DNA from: Sphingobium xanthum | GTDB lineage: Bacteria; Pseudomonadota; Alphaproteobacteria; Sphingomonadales; Sphingomonadaceae | Direction: 5' to 3' | NCBI RefSeq assembly: GCF_019737615.1 | Contig: NZ_JAHKKS010000001.1 | Span: forward strand, 186,001 to 250,000 | Length of the DNA stretch: 64,000 bases | Shown: positions 1-8,495 of the stretch, piece by piece | Layout: each line of letters begins with the position of its first letter | Numbering within the stretch: position 1 is the first letter of the stretch | Made by a program: the position numbers and the translations under genes | Notes under the pieces: model-generated | The model's input: the letters and a program-made list of their open reading frames with translations, nothing else | Databases searched by the model: none | Told to the model about the DNA's origin: nothing

Positions 1-414
1 CCCGCCAGCCATCCTGCGGGCAGGGGGCGGCAGGTGCAGCATCAGCCGCATGCGCCAGCGGCCCATCCCGGCGCCGTGCGCAAGCAAGGCGGGAGCTGGG
101 GCAATGCCCGCCGTGACCAGTCCCATCCAGCCGAGCGACACGGCGGCGGCCCAGCGCAGCAGGGCCTGGCCGCTGCCCGCTTCGATCCCGCCCAGCGCAG
201 CGCTGCCGAGGCTGCCCGCTGCTGCGCCCAGCAGCGCATAGCTGGCGATCCGGCCGCCATGGAGCAGGGCCTGCTCCCGGCCTGCCGCGGCCGCGTCGCA
301 CCCGCCGGGCGAATAGCCGAACAGCACGGCGATGCCGCCGCACATACCGATGCAATGCAGGCTTGAGGCCAGACCCAGCGCGGCGCCGCCCGCGAGGCTG
401 ATCGCCGACGCCAT
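1..414 (-). CDS. TauE/SafE-type membrane protein (partial, 3' end outside window)
   Basis: The first 138 residues of an integral membrane protein are visible; the reading frame runs off the window edge. The N-terminus reads MASAISLAGGAALGLASSLH followed by CIGMCGG. The H-C-x2-M-C-G-G signature is typical of the sulfite exporter TauE/SafE (DsbD-like) proteins found in cbb3 oxidase maturation clusters, where they are proposed to help copper delivery. Several hydrophobic segments follow. The start at 414 lies 4 bases after the hemN stop, so it is probably co-transcribed with hemN from the Fnr box at 1776. The transport role is inferred from family and neighbourhood; the substrate is unknown. Confidence 0.75.
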   Translation of the reverse strand, partial: MASAISLAGGAALGLASSLHCIGMCGGIAVLFGYSPGGCDAAAAGREQALLHGGRIASYALLGAAAGSLGSAALGGIEAGSGQALLRWAAAVSLGWMGLVTAGIAPAPALLAHGAGMGRWRMRLMLHLPPPARRMAGG

Positions 415-418
415 CCTG

Positions 419-1741
419 TCAGATCGCCGTGCTGAAGCGCTGACCCTGGTCGATGCGATAGCGGTCGAACAGGGCAGCGAGCGCGCGCCCATAAGGGCGG
501 CCGCCGGGCGTGATCTGCAATCCGCCCTGCTCCAGCACGGCGAGGCCATGGGCGAGGAAAGGCGCGAGCCGATCCCTTAACCCATCCTCGGCGAGGAACG
601 GGGCGACGGTGGCGATGCGGCCGCAAAGCAGGTCCTCGATCACATGCGCGCGTCGCCGATCCTCCGCGTCCCGCCGCACGCCGCGCTCACCGGTCAGCTG
701 GCCCGCCATGGCGCGCATGCGGTAGCGGCCGCTGTTCTTCTCGTTCTGCACCAGCAGGTCCGGAAAGGCGCTGATCGCGGTCGCGCCGAGACCGATCAGC
801 ACCTGGGCGTCGTCTTCCGTGAAACCCTGGAAGTTGCGGTGCAGGCGCCCTTCGCGCTGGGCACGCGCCAGCGCATCGTCGGGCAGCGCGAAATGATCGA
901 AGCCGATCGCTTCGTAGCCGGCGGCGGTCAGCCGTTCATGGCCGAGCGTCGCCATCGCGAAACGCTCGTCCTGGCCCGGCAGGTTGGATGCGTCGATGCG
1001 GCGCTGGCGTGGCAGCAAATGGGGCACATGGGCATAGCCGAACAGGGCGATGCGCTCCGGCGCGAGGGCGATGGCCTCGTCCAAAGTGGCCGACAGGCCC
1101 GCCTGGTCCTGGCCGGGCAGGCCGTAGATTAGGTCGAAATTGATAGAGGCGACGCCGTTGGCCCGCAGCGCGGCGACCGTCTCGCCGATCAGCGCGCGCG
1201 GCTGGACCCGGCCGATCGCGGCCTGAATGGCGGGATCGAAAGTCTGCACGCCGAGGCTGGCGCGCGAGACGCCGGCCTCGCCCAGCGCCACTGCCCAGTC
1301 CGGCGTGAAACTGCGCGGATCGAGCTCGATGGAGAGGATCGGCCGGTCGGTGCTGAAAGCGTCGCGCAGGGTCGCGAGCAGGGCCAGAAATTCCGCCGGT
1401 GCCAGCGCGTTGGGGCTGCCGCCGCCGAACGCGATCCGGTTGACCTTGCCGCGCCCGCCGAGCCGGGTCGCGACCGTGCGGATCTCGGCGGTCAGCGCGT
1501 CCAGATAGGCGCTGAGCCGCTGCGCGCGATTGGCGCGGCCGGTATTGCAGCCGCAATACCAGCAGATTTCCTGACAGAAGGGGATGTGGACATAGAGCGA
1601 AACCGGCTGGTCCGGGGCGACTGCCTCCAGCGCCTCGACCTGGTCGATCGCGCCGGCTGCGGGCGAGAATTCCGCCGCGGTCGGGTAGCTCGTGTAGCGC
1701 GGCACGGGGCGCGCGAGCAGCTCGGGAAAGTATGTCCACAT
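419..1741 (-). CDS. hemN: Oxygen-independent coproporphyrinogen III oxidase
   Basis: A radical SAM enzyme that oxidatively decarboxylates coproporphyrinogen III to protoporphyrinogen IX without oxygen, supplying haem under microaerobic conditions. The protein is 440 residues, the usual length. The N-terminal PRYTSYPTA motif is conserved, and the cluster motif C56-x3-C60-x2-C63 followed by GC (HIPFCQEICWYCGC) is intact; GGGSPNAL is a typical SAM-binding segment. I chose the ATG at 1741 over the in-frame ATG at 1747 because AGGGG lies 6 bases upstream of the former and directly abuts the latter. An Fnr-type box lies at 1776-1789. It is divergent from ompW and precedes the TauE-like gene. Confidence 0.93.
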   Translation of the reverse strand: MWTYFPELLARPVPRYTSYPTAAEFSPAAGAIDQVEALEAVAPDQPVSLYVHIPFCQEICWYCGCNTGRANRAQRLSAYLDALTAEIRTVATRLGGRGKVNRIAFGGGSPNALAPAEFLALLATLRDAFSTDRPILSIELDPRSFTPDWAVALGEAGVSRASLGVQTFDPAIQAAIGRVQPRALIGETVAALRANGVASINFDLIYGLPGQDQAGLSATLDEAIALAPERIALFGYAHVPHLLPRQRRIDASNLPGQDERFAMATLGHERLTAAGYEAIGFDHFALPDDALARAQREGRLHRNFQGFTEDDAQVLIGLGATAISAFPDLLVQNEKNSGRYRMRAMAGQLTGERGVRRDAEDRRRAHVIEDLLCGRIATVAPFLAEDGLRDRLAPFLAHGLAVLEQGGLQITPGGRPYGRALAALFDRYRIDQGQRFSTAI

Positions 1742-1775
1742 GTACATCCCCTAGCGCGCCGGCGCGCGCGGCGCT

Positions 1776-1789
1776 TTGCCCTCGATCAA
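1776..1789. promoter_or_regulatory. Fnr-type box between hemN and ompW
   Basis: TTGCC-CTCG-ATCAA on the plus strand, close to the Fnr/FixK consensus TTGAT-N4-ATCAA. The centre is at 1782.5. A class II Fnr promoter starts about 41 bases from the centre, which gives a start near 1824 for ompW with about 50 bases of leader. The same rule on the minus strand falls at about 1741, on the hemN start codon itself, so which gene it activates is open. Confidence 0.7.
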
Positions 1790-1874
1790 GGCGCCGGTTG
1801 CGGCGCGTCAATGTCGCGCCTGCCGCGCCGACCTACCGCCGGCTCGTGGTTCACTGAAAGAAAGGAAAAGGGCC

Positions 1875-2561
1875 ATGAAGGCACAGACTATCTCTTGCGC
1901 GGCCGCGGCACTCGCCCTCATGCTGCCGATGGCGGCGCATGCCGGCGCGCCGGACGGCAAGCTGCAGGTCAAACTGCTCGGCACCGCCGTGCTGCCCGAG
2001 GGCAGCATCGACAAGGTGGAGGCGACCACGCTCGCTCTGCCCGCGGGCACGAACACGAAGGCCAGCGACAATTTCGTGCCGACCGTGGCCATTGAATATT
2101 TCATGACGCCGAACATCTCGGTCGAGACGATCTGCTGCACGACGGCGCATCATGTCGATGGCGCCGGCGCGATCGCGGCGGTCAGTCATCTGGTCGATGA
2201 CGTGCTGATCGTGCCGGCGACCCTCACGCTCAAATATCATCTGACCGGCCTCGGCGCTGTGAAGCCGTATCTAGGCGCTGGCCCGAGTTACTTCCTCGTG
2301 CTGGATTCCAAGGTAGGTGCCGGCGGCAAGGCGGCGCTGGGCGCGGCGAGCGCGGACGTGAAAAGCAAGGTCGGCTTTGCGCTGCAGGTGGGCGCGGATA
2401 TCCCGATCGGAGACAAGGGCTTCGGCCTTACGCTCGACGCGAAGCGCTATTTCGTGAAGCCCATCGCCTCGTTCCGGAACGCCGCGGGCACCGAGATATT
2501 GCGCACGCGGCACAATCTCGATCCTTGGGTATTGAGCGCGGGGCTGGCCTACCGCTTCTGA
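1875..2561 (+). CDS. ompW: OmpW-family outer membrane beta-barrel protein
   Basis: A 228-residue small porin-like protein of the outer membrane. A signal peptide (MKAQTISCAAAALALMLPM then AAHA-G) is followed by alternating beta-strand sequence, including NFVPTVAIEYFMTPNISVE and the LTLKYHL and YLGAGPSY segments typical of OmpW, and it ends with the aromatic AYRF barrel signal. The start at 1875 is supported by AGGAAAAGG just upstream. OmpW proteins form an 8-stranded barrel with a hydrophobic channel; the substrate here is unknown. The Fnr box at 1776 suggests oxygen control, as known for ompW in enterobacteria. A terminator hairpin follows. Confidence 0.88.
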   Translation: MKAQTISCAAAALALMLPMAAHAGAPDGKLQVKLLGTAVLPEGSIDKVEATTLALPAGTNTKASDNFVPTVAIEYFMTPNISVETICCTTAHHVDGAGAIAAVSHLVDDVLIVPATLTLKYHLTGLGAVKPYLGAGPSYFLVLDSKVGAGGKAALGAASADVKSKVGFALQVGADIPIGDKGFGLTLDAKRYFVKPIASFRNAAGTEILRTRHNLDPWVLSAGLAYRF

Positions 2562-2923
2562 GCGGCGCCGGCCGATCGACAGGAGGGCTTCCGGGCGACC
2601 GGAGGCCTTCTTCTCGTCTGCACATGACAATTAGGCCGAGAGGTGGGAGCTCTCGGCCTAACTGGCGACCTTTAGGGCGTTGTTGCGAGGCCCGTTCTAT
2701 GCATTTCGAAAGCAGAGATAAATTCGGGAACAATACTTAGCTTCCCAAAAGCGGCACATATTGTTGTCCGCGCATTTGCGTGCATGCTTCGAAATTTTAA
2801 CAAACAATTACTCGTTGCTTGAACGAGTTGCCTAAGTATTTTTACCGAAATACGCCGTGTCGTCACTCGAAGGTGGAAAGCTCGATCATTTCTCGTCCAC
2901 CGCCTGCGGACGGCTTTCCGCGA
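2562..2923. other. Intergenic region, partly AT-rich, no gene seen
   Basis: Between the 3' ends of ompW and ccoS. After the ompW terminator there is a perfect 12-bp inverted repeat (2631-2642 and 2650-2661, arms TTAGGCCGAGAG and CTCTCGGCCTAA, 7-base loop) without a clear T run. From about 2690 to 2880 base composition falls well below the surrounding sequence, with runs such as GAAATTTTAACAAACAATTA, and a 7-bp inverted repeat ACTCGTT-N5-AACGAGT lies at 2810-2828. No frame with coding character and no recognisable insertion sequence end was found. Confidence 0.6.
2586..2613 (+). terminator. Terminator after ompW
   Basis: A 9-bp stem (GGCTTCCGG pairing with CCGGAGGCC, one G-U pair) with loop GCGA, followed by TTCTTCT, 25 bases after the ompW stop. 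Confidence 0.7.
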
Positions 2924-3109
2924 TCAGTTAAGCCTCGCCGCGCTGTCGAGAGAGGTTGGACTCTCCGCCTCGTCGTCGTCGATCAGGATCCGCATGGCGG
3001 CCCCGTCCAGATCGTCGAACTGGCCGACGCGCATCGACCAGAGGAAGGCGCCGAGACCGAGCAGTCCGAGGCCGAGTGCGATGGGGATCAACAGCAGGAC
3101 ACCGTTCAT
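2924..3109 (-). CDS. ccoS: cbb3 oxidase assembly protein CcoS
   Basis: A 61-residue single-span membrane protein: MNGVLLLIPIALGLGLLGLG and a short TM segment, then LWSMRVGQFDDLDGAAMRIL with the conserved W-x4-GQFDDL(D/E)G motif of CcoS, and an acidic tail. CcoS is required for insertion of cofactors (haem, CuB) into CcoN. The ATG overlaps the ccoI stop by 4 bases (ATGA), so it is translationally coupled as the last gene of ccoGHIS. Confidence 0.9.
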   Translation of the reverse strand: MNGVLLLIPIALGLGLLGLGAFLWSMRVGQFDDLDGAAMRILIDDDEAESPTSLDSAARLN

Positions 3110-5250
3110 TTGGCGGCACTCCGCAGGCGCAGGCTGTTGGCAATGACGATGAGGGAACTGGTCGACATCGCGATGGCGGCAATCAGCGGTGTCACCTTGC
3201 CGGCCATGGCGAGCGGGACGGCAAGGATATTGTAACCGATTGCCAGCACGAAATTCTGCCGCACGACGCGCATCGTCGCGCGGGCGGCGCGCACGGCCTT
3301 GGGGAGGCCGAGCAGGCTGTCGCCCAGAAACACGATGTCCGCCGCCTGCTGACCGACGTCGCTCGCCGAGGCCGGGGCCATGGAGACATGGGCGGCGGCG
3401 AGGGCAGGGCCGTCGTTGAGACCGTCGCCGATCATCAGCGGGCGACGACCGGCGGCGATGTCCGTTTCCAGCAAGGCCATCTTGTCGGTCGGGCGCATGT
3501 CGCCCTGCCCGGCGACGCCCAGCGTGCGGGAGAGAGCGGCCACCGCCTCCTGGCGATCGCCGGACATGATGCGCCCGGGCAGGCCGAGCGCGTCGAGTTC
3601 GGCCAGCGCCTGCGCGGCGCCGGGCCGCAGCGCATCGGCGAAGCGGATGATGACAGGCGCTCCCTCGCCCAGGTCGAGCGCAACGGCGGCGCGATCGTCC
3701 GGCGCGCGGCCGAGTTCGCCTGCGAGTGGGCGGCACATCGCGACTGGTTTGCCCTCGAACCGCGCCTCGACGCCTTCGCCCGGCTTCTCGACAATGTCGG
3801 TGAGCGTCGCCGGTCCGACATCCGCGCCGCCGAGCGCCTGACGCAGCGCAATGGCGAGCGGGTGACGGCTGGCCATTGCGAGAGCGCGGACGATCGGGCG
3901 CTTGTCCACGGGGATCGCGTCGATGCCTTCCGCCACAGGGCGGCCGAGCGTCAGCGTGCCGGTCTTGTCGAGCAGCGCCTCATCAGCCTGCGCCAGTCGC
4001 TCGAGTGCGCTGCCGTCCTTCACCAGCAACCCGGCGCGCATCATGGCGCTGCACGCGACGACCTGCGCGACCGGCACGGCGAGGCCGAGCGCGCACGGGC
4101 AGGTGATGATGAGCACGGCGAGCGCGACCAGCAGCGATTCATGCCAGCCGGCGCCGGCGAGCATCCAGCCTCCAAAGCTGATGGCCGCGAGCAGATGGAC
4201 GGCCGGAGCGTAGAGGCCGGCCGCGCGATCGGCGAGGCGGACGAAGCGCGATCGGCTCTGCGACGCACCTTCCATCAGCCGCGCGATCTCGGCAATGGCG
4301 CGCGCCTCGCCCACGGCGGTCACGCGCAGCGTCACCGGCGCGTCGAGGTTCAGCGTGCCGGCAGTCGCGACATCGCCCGGCCCGGCCGCCACCGGGGCGC
4401 TTTCGCCCGTCAGCAGCGAGAGATCGAAACGGCTAGCCCCGGTCTCGATGATCCCATCGGCCGCCAGCCGCTCGCCTGCCGCGACGAGCAGCCGGTCATC
4501 GACCCGCAGGGCCTCCGCTTCCACCCAGTGGCTATCACCCAGCGCATCGAGCCGCATCGCGCCCGGAGCCGTGCGGCGTACCAGCGCTGCGGCGCCGATC
4601 GCCGCGCGGCTGCGCATCATTTCGTCGAGCACTCGACCGGCGAGCAGGAAGGCGAGCAGCATGAGTGCGCCGTCGAACCAGACATGTCGTCCGCCGACGA
4701 TCGTTTCGTAAAGACTCATGCCTGTGGCGAGCAGCACGCCGATGGAAATGGGCACGTCCATGTTGGTCGTGCGTGCGCGCAGGGCGCGATAGGCGGATTC
4801 GAAGAAGGGACGGCCGGCATAGGCGATGGCCGGTACCGCGATCAGCACCTCGATCCAGTGGAACAGATGGCGCGAACTGCCTTCCATGCCGGACCAGACC
4901 GAGACCGAGAGCAGCATCACGTTCATCGCGCCGAAGCCGACGACGCCGAGCGCGCGCAAGAGGCGCTTGAGCGAGGCGCTGCGTTCCGCCGCTGCCGCGT
5001 CGTGCAGTGGTTGTGCTTCGAAACCGATCGCATCGAAGGCGCGGAGGATGTCCGGCTCGGCGAGATCGTCGGCATGGGCGACCGTGACGGTCTTGCCGGA
5101 GAAGTTGACGCGCGCGGCGCTGATCCCGGGCTGCTGCGGCAGCATGCGTTCGATCTTGGCGATGCACCCCGCGCAATGCATGTCGGGCACGGTGAAGCGT
5201 GTCTCGACCGGACCGCCGGTCCAGTCCTCGCCGGGGTCGAGATAGCTCAT
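3106..5250 (-). CDS. ccoI: Copper-transporting P-type ATPase CcoI (FixI)
   Basis: A 714-residue P1B-type ATPase that exports copper across the inner membrane for cbb3 oxidase assembly. The N-terminal metal-binding domain has MHC26AGC29; the transmembrane metal site is CPC at 384-386; the phosphorylation motif DKTGT is at 428-432; TGES and the GDGLNDGPAL hinge are intact. The start at 5250 overlaps the ccoH stop by 4 bases, and the gene couples to ccoS in the same way. The gene order ccoG-H-I-S is the canonical maturation operon, which favours CcoI over a detoxification CopA. Confidence 0.95.
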   Translation of the reverse strand: MSYLDPGEDWTGGPVETRFTVPDMHCAGCIAKIERMLPQQPGISAARVNFSGKTVTVAHADDLAEPDILRAFDAIGFEAQPLHDAAAAERSASLKRLLRALGVVGFGAMNVMLLSVSVWSGMEGSSRHLFHWIEVLIAVPAIAYAGRPFFESAYRALRARTTNMDVPISIGVLLATGMSLYETIVGGRHVWFDGALMLLAFLLAGRVLDEMMRSRAAIGAAALVRRTAPGAMRLDALGDSHWVEAEALRVDDRLLVAAGERLAADGIIETGASRFDLSLLTGESAPVAAGPGDVATAGTLNLDAPVTLRVTAVGEARAIAEIARLMEGASQSRSRFVRLADRAAGLYAPAVHLLAAISFGGWMLAGAGWHESLLVALAVLIITCPCALGLAVPVAQVVACSAMMRAGLLVKDGSALERLAQADEALLDKTGTLTLGRPVAEGIDAIPVDKRPIVRALAMASRHPLAIALRQALGGADVGPATLTDIVEKPGEGVEARFEGKPVAMCRPLAGELGRAPDDRAAVALDLGEGAPVIIRFADALRPGAAQALAELDALGLPGRIMSGDRQEAVAALSRTLGVAGQGDMRPTDKMALLETDIAAGRRPLMIGDGLNDGPALAAAHVSMAPASASDVGQQAADIVFLGDSLLGLPKAVRAARATMRVVRQNFVLAIGYNILAVPLAMAGKVTPLIAAIAMSTSSLIVIANSLRLRSAAK

Positions 5251-5720
5251 GGCAGGTCCAGGATGCGGTTGAGCTGCCGGCCATTGGCGGCGATCGTCAG
5301 ATGGGCGACCCAGCGACCGGCGGGCAGTGCCTCGATACTCTCGTAGCGGCCCGGTTCCAGCGTTCGGAAGCGCAGCTGACGCTCCGGCGCCATGCCGAGC
5401 GGGTGGCGGATCAGCGCCGTCACCTGTGCATCCGCCATCGGCCGGCCGGCGCTGGAGAGCGTGACGGCGATGTGGCGATCGGGCGTGCGCACGGCGTCGA
5501 GCGACCAGCCGAGCGCCTCTTCCTCGCGCGCCTTCTCGAGCCAGCCGTTGAATTTCTGGCTGGCGACATAGCTGTTATCGACCACCAGTCCGCCAAAGGT
5601 CGAACTGGCAAACCACGCCATCGTGACATTCACCGCGATCACGATGCCGAAGAAGGTGACGAGGATGATCGCGATGTGCCGGCCGGTGAAGGCGCGGGCC
5701 TTTTGTGCTGTCTGTTTCAT
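5247..5720 (-). CDS. ccoH: cbb3 oxidase assembly protein CcoH (FixH)
   Basis: A 157-residue membrane-anchored protein. After a short cytoplasmic segment comes one TM helix (HIAIILVTFFGIVIAVNVTM), then the conserved periplasmic SxxGGLVVxNSYVASQxFN segment (here TFGGLVVDNSYVASQKFNGW) and a beta-rich domain. FixH-family proteins interact with the oxidase during maturation. The start at 5720 overlaps the ccoG stop by 4 bases; a longer frame upstream of this ATG lies inside ccoG and is discarded. Confidence 0.92.
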   Translation of the reverse strand: MKQTAQKARAFTGRHIAIILVTFFGIVIAVNVTMAWFASSTFGGLVVDNSYVASQKFNGWLEKAREEEALGWSLDAVRTPDRHIAVTLSSAGRPMADAQVTALIRHPLGMAPERQLRFRTLEPGRYESIEALPAGRWVAHLTIAANGRQLNRILDLP

Positions 5721-7177
5721 TGCATGCCTCCCGGCCGGACGAAGCTTTCCTCGTCGCGTGCCTTTTCCGTGCTGTCGTCGGCTGCCTGAAGCGCGAAGGC
5801 GAAGTCCTCCCGTGCCGCGCCCGTCGCGGGCGCGACGACATAGATGCGCTCCCTCAACACCTGATCGGCCGGGACGGCGAGCCGCAAGCTGCGCCCTGCC
5901 TGTGCGCGGGTTTCGCTCTCCCGCCACATCTGGCCGCCGGGCAGTCCGGCGAGGCTGACGATCATTTCGCGCGGACGACTTTGCATGTTACGCAGCTTGA
6001 CGAGATAGGCATTGCGGATCGACCCGTCGGACAAACGGACGAACTGAGGGTTGCGATCGGCATTGGCGGCGATATCGACGCGGGTGCGGGTGCCGAGCGC
6101 AAAGAGCATCGCGACGCCGATGGCGGTCCAGAGACCCAGATAGACCAGCGTGCGCGGCCGCAGAAGGCGCCTGATCGCAGGCACGGCCGCTTCACCCAGC
6201 TTCTCGCGTTCGCAATCCAGCTCGGTCGCATAGTCGATGAGGCCGCGCGGCCGCCCGATCTGCGCCATGACCCGATCGCAGGCGTCGATGCACAAGGCGC
6301 AGGTGATGCAGCCGATCTGCGGCCCTTCGCGAATGTCGATGCCAGTCGGGCAGACCTGAACGCACTGCATGCAGTCGATGCAATCGCCCGTGGGCAGATG
6401 TTCCTCGCTTGCCTTCTTCAGGCCTCGCGTGCGCGGCTCTCCGCGCCAGTGGCGATAGGTGACGATAAGCGACTTCTCGTCGGTCATCGCTGTCTGGATG
6501 CGCGGCCAGGGGCACATGTAGATGCAGACCTGCTCGCGCATGAAGCCGCCGAAGATGAAGGTGGTCATGGTGAGCAGGAAGGTCGTCGCATAAGCAACGG
6601 TCGCCGCCTGCCCGGTCCAGAAATCTTGCTGCAGCGTCGGCGCGTCGGCGAAGTAAAAGATCCAGGCGCCCCCAGTCAGGAAGGCGATCAGCAGCCAGGC
6701 CGCCCATTTACGCAGGCGCTTGAAGAGCTTGCCGAAGGTCCAGGGCGCGCGGTCGAGCCTGATCTGGGCATTGCGGTCGCCGTCAAGGAAGCGCTCGACA
6801 TGCTGGAAGAGATCGGTCCAGACGGTTTGCGGGCAGGCATAGCCGCACCACGCTCGCCCGACTGCCGATGTCACCAGAAACAGACCGATGCCGGCCATGA
6901 TGAGCAGCCCGGCTACGTAATAGAATTCGTGCGGCCAGATCTCGATCGAGAACATGTAGAAGCGGCGATTGGCGAGATCGACCAGCACCGCCTGATCCGG
7001 CGCATAAGGCCCCCGGTCCCAGCGGATCCACGGGGTTCCCCAATAGATCGTCAGCGTGATCGCCATGACGAGCCACTTGAACCGGCGGAACGGGCCGTCG
7101 ATCTGCTTGGGAAAGACCGCCTTGCGCTTCTCGAAAAAGGCAGGCGGCGGCGTGGTGAGGTCGGTCACATTGGACAT
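5717..7177 (-). CDS. ccoG: Polyferredoxin cbb3 oxidase accessory protein CcoG (FixG/RdxA)
   Basis: A 486-residue membrane ferredoxin that reduces copper for cbb3 oxidase assembly. It has about five TM segments, the conserved WCGYACPQTVWTDLFQHVE region, and a 2[4Fe-4S] domain (CIDCMQCVQVCPTGID followed after 9 residues by CITCALCIDACD), then a C-terminal Ig-like domain. I chose the start MSNVTDL at 7177; the open frame reaches 7237, but that codon overlaps the Fnr box at 7237-7250. With that box, transcription would start near 7202, giving a leader of about 25 bases. A repeat element separates it from ccoP. Confidence 0.94.
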   Translation of the reverse strand: MSNVTDLTTPPPAFFEKRKAVFPKQIDGPFRRFKWLVMAITLTIYWGTPWIRWDRGPYAPDQAVLVDLANRRFYMFSIEIWPHEFYYVAGLLIMAGIGLFLVTSAVGRAWCGYACPQTVWTDLFQHVERFLDGDRNAQIRLDRAPWTFGKLFKRLRKWAAWLLIAFLTGGAWIFYFADAPTLQQDFWTGQAATVAYATTFLLTMTTFIFGGFMREQVCIYMCPWPRIQTAMTDEKSLIVTYRHWRGEPRTRGLKKASEEHLPTGDCIDCMQCVQVCPTGIDIREGPQIGCITCALCIDACDRVMAQIGRPRGLIDYATELDCEREKLGEAAVPAIRRLLRPRTLVYLGLWTAIGVAMLFALGTRTRVDIAANADRNPQFVRLSDGSIRNAYLVKLRNMQSRPREMIVSLAGLPGGQMWRESETRAQAGRSLRLAVPADQVLRERIYVVAPATGAAREDFAFALQAADDSTEKARDEESFVRPGGMQ

Positions 7178-7236
7178 TGGCAGCGTCCGTGTTTCTTCGG
7201 TTGCGCGAGTCCTAGTCGGCGTGGCGCGCAACGGCA

Positions 7237-7250
7237 TTGAGCGAGATCAA
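7237..7250 (-). promoter_or_regulatory. Fnr-type box upstream of ccoG
   Basis: TTGAG-CGAG-ATCAA, centre 7243.5, 66 bases upstream of the proposed ccoG start; a nearly perfect Fnr/FixK site. It gives the maturation operon its own oxygen-controlled promoter in addition to read-through from ccoNOQP. Confidence 0.8.
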
Positions 7251-7263
7251 GGGGCCCAACAAA

Positions 7264-7382
7264 AGCCCCTCCTCTTCAGAGGAGGGGTCAGGGGGTGGTG
7301 GCGATGCGCCAGCATCGCTCGCGTCGCGATCATTCGCACCGTTGCAGCACCACCCCAACCCCTCCTCTGAAGAGGAGGGGCT
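7264..7382. repeat. Family A intergenic inverted repeat (ccoP-ccoG gap)
   Basis: Two arms, 7264-7300 and 7348-7382, are inverted copies of each other, and each arm itself contains a palindrome (CCCCTCCTCTTCAGAGGAGG). About 47 variable bases lie between, with a small hairpin. The same element recurs at 31508, 39079 (single arm) and 46395. Confidence 0.85.
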
Positions 7383-7390
7383 AAGGTTGG

Positions 7391-8311
7391 TCATTCGACC
7401 GCTCCCGGCTCCCTCTCCGCCGGATTCGGCGCGAGGGTTGCCTCGCCGCCACCCAGCGAGTGGACATAGGCGGCCAGCATCTTGATCGTGACGGGACTCA
7501 GTACATGATCCCATGCCGGCATCACGCCCTTGCGGCTGTCCGCCACCGTCCTCGCCAGCGTCTCGCGGTCACCGCCGAACAGCCAGATGCCGTCCGTCAG
7601 ATTCGGCGCACCGAATTCGCGCATGCCCTTGCCGGCGGGACCGTGACACACGGCGCAATTGGCCTCGAACAAGGTCGCGCCGCGCCGCGCCGATGCGCTC
7701 GGCTTCTCCTCCCCGCTGATCGTGCGGATATGGCTGACGACATCCTCAATCTGTCCCTTTGTGAGGATGCCGTCGCGCCCGAAGGCGGGCATGAGGCTGG
7801 TGCGGGTCGTCGCGACCTCCGGGTTCCGTGCGCCATGGGTGATCGTATATTCGATCGCCTTGAGGTCGCCGCCCCAGAGCCAGTCGTCATCGTTGAGATT
7901 GGGATAGCCGGGCGATCCGGCCGCGCCCGAGCCGTGACATTGCACGCAATGCGTCTTGAACGCCGCGGCGCCACCCTGCACCGCCGCCTGCATGAGCTGC
8001 GGTTTCGCGGGAAGCTGTTCGATCGGCGTGGCGGCAATGGCCGAGAGGATCGGCGCCTTGCGTGCCGCCTCGGCCTGCATCGTCTTGTCGAGTTCGCCCC
8101 GGCTGGACCAGCCGACCGTGCCCTTCGTCGCGCCGGTCAGCCCGGGCAGCGCCGGATAGACGACGACATAGCCGATCGAGAAGATGATCGTGGCATAGAA
8201 GGTGAGCAGCCACCAGCGAGGCATCGGGGTGTCGAGTTCTTCGATCCCGTCCCATTCGTGGCCGACGGTTTGCGTGCCGGTCGGCGCGTCGATGCGCTTC
8301 TTGTCAGCCAT
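7391..8311 (-). CDS. ccoP: cbb3 oxidase subunit III, dihaem cytochrome c CcoP
   Basis: A 306-residue subunit that carries electrons to CcoO/CcoN. It has an N-terminal cytoplasmic segment, a TM helix (WWLLTFYATIIFSIGYVVVY), then two periplasmic cytochrome c domains with haem motifs CVQCH and CAVCH. The start [10 protein letters not shown] at 8311 was chosen over longer frames because it overlaps the ccoQ 3' end by only 8 bases and matches family N-termini with the conserved HEWDGIEELDTPMPRWW segment. Last gene of ccoNOQP. Confidence 0.95.
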   Translation of the reverse strand: MADKKRIDAPTGTQTVGHEWDGIEELDTPMPRWWLLTFYATIIFSIGYVVVYPALPGLTGATKGTVGWSSRGELDKTMQAEAARKAPILSAIAATPIEQLPAKPQLMQAAVQGGAAAFKTHCVQCHGSGAAGSPGYPNLNDDDWLWGGDLKAIEYTITHGARNPEVATTRTSLMPAFGRDGILTKGQIEDVVSHIRTISGEEKPSASARRGATLFEANCAVCHGPAGKGMREFGAPNLTDGIWLFGGDRETLARTVADSRKGVMPAWDHVLSPVTIKMLAAYVHSLGGGEATLAPNPAEREPGAVE

Positions 8312-8495
8312 GGCTCTTGTCCTCGTCGAGGGCCGCGATCCTCTCGCCATCCTCGGCGAAGATCATGGTGGCGGCGGTGTCGTTGTGGCGCCGCGAGCCG
8401 GGACGGAACGCCCAGCCGACGAGCACCAGATAGATGAGCAGCATGGCGGCGAGGCCATAGCTGTCGGCCAGATGCCGCAGGTCGTTGTAGCTCAT
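8304..8495 (-). CDS. ccoQ: cbb3 oxidase subunit CcoQ
   Basis: A 63-residue single-TM subunit that stabilises the oxidase complex. It shows [20 protein letters not shown] then [18 protein letters not shown], the usual short TM-plus-basic-motif layout of the FixQ family. It overlaps ccoO by 4 bases and ccoP by 8, consistent with coupled translation. Confidence 0.9.
   Translation of the reverse strand: MSYNDLRHLADSYGLAAMLLIYLVLVGWAFRPGSRRHNDTAATMIFAEDGERIAALDEDKSHG

Noticed and set aside
2956..5346. 796-residue plus-strand open frame opposite ccoI
   Set aside because: It has no domain and a biased, low-complexity composition typical of antisense frames in high-GC DNA; the minus strand encodes an intact ccoI with all catalytic motifs.
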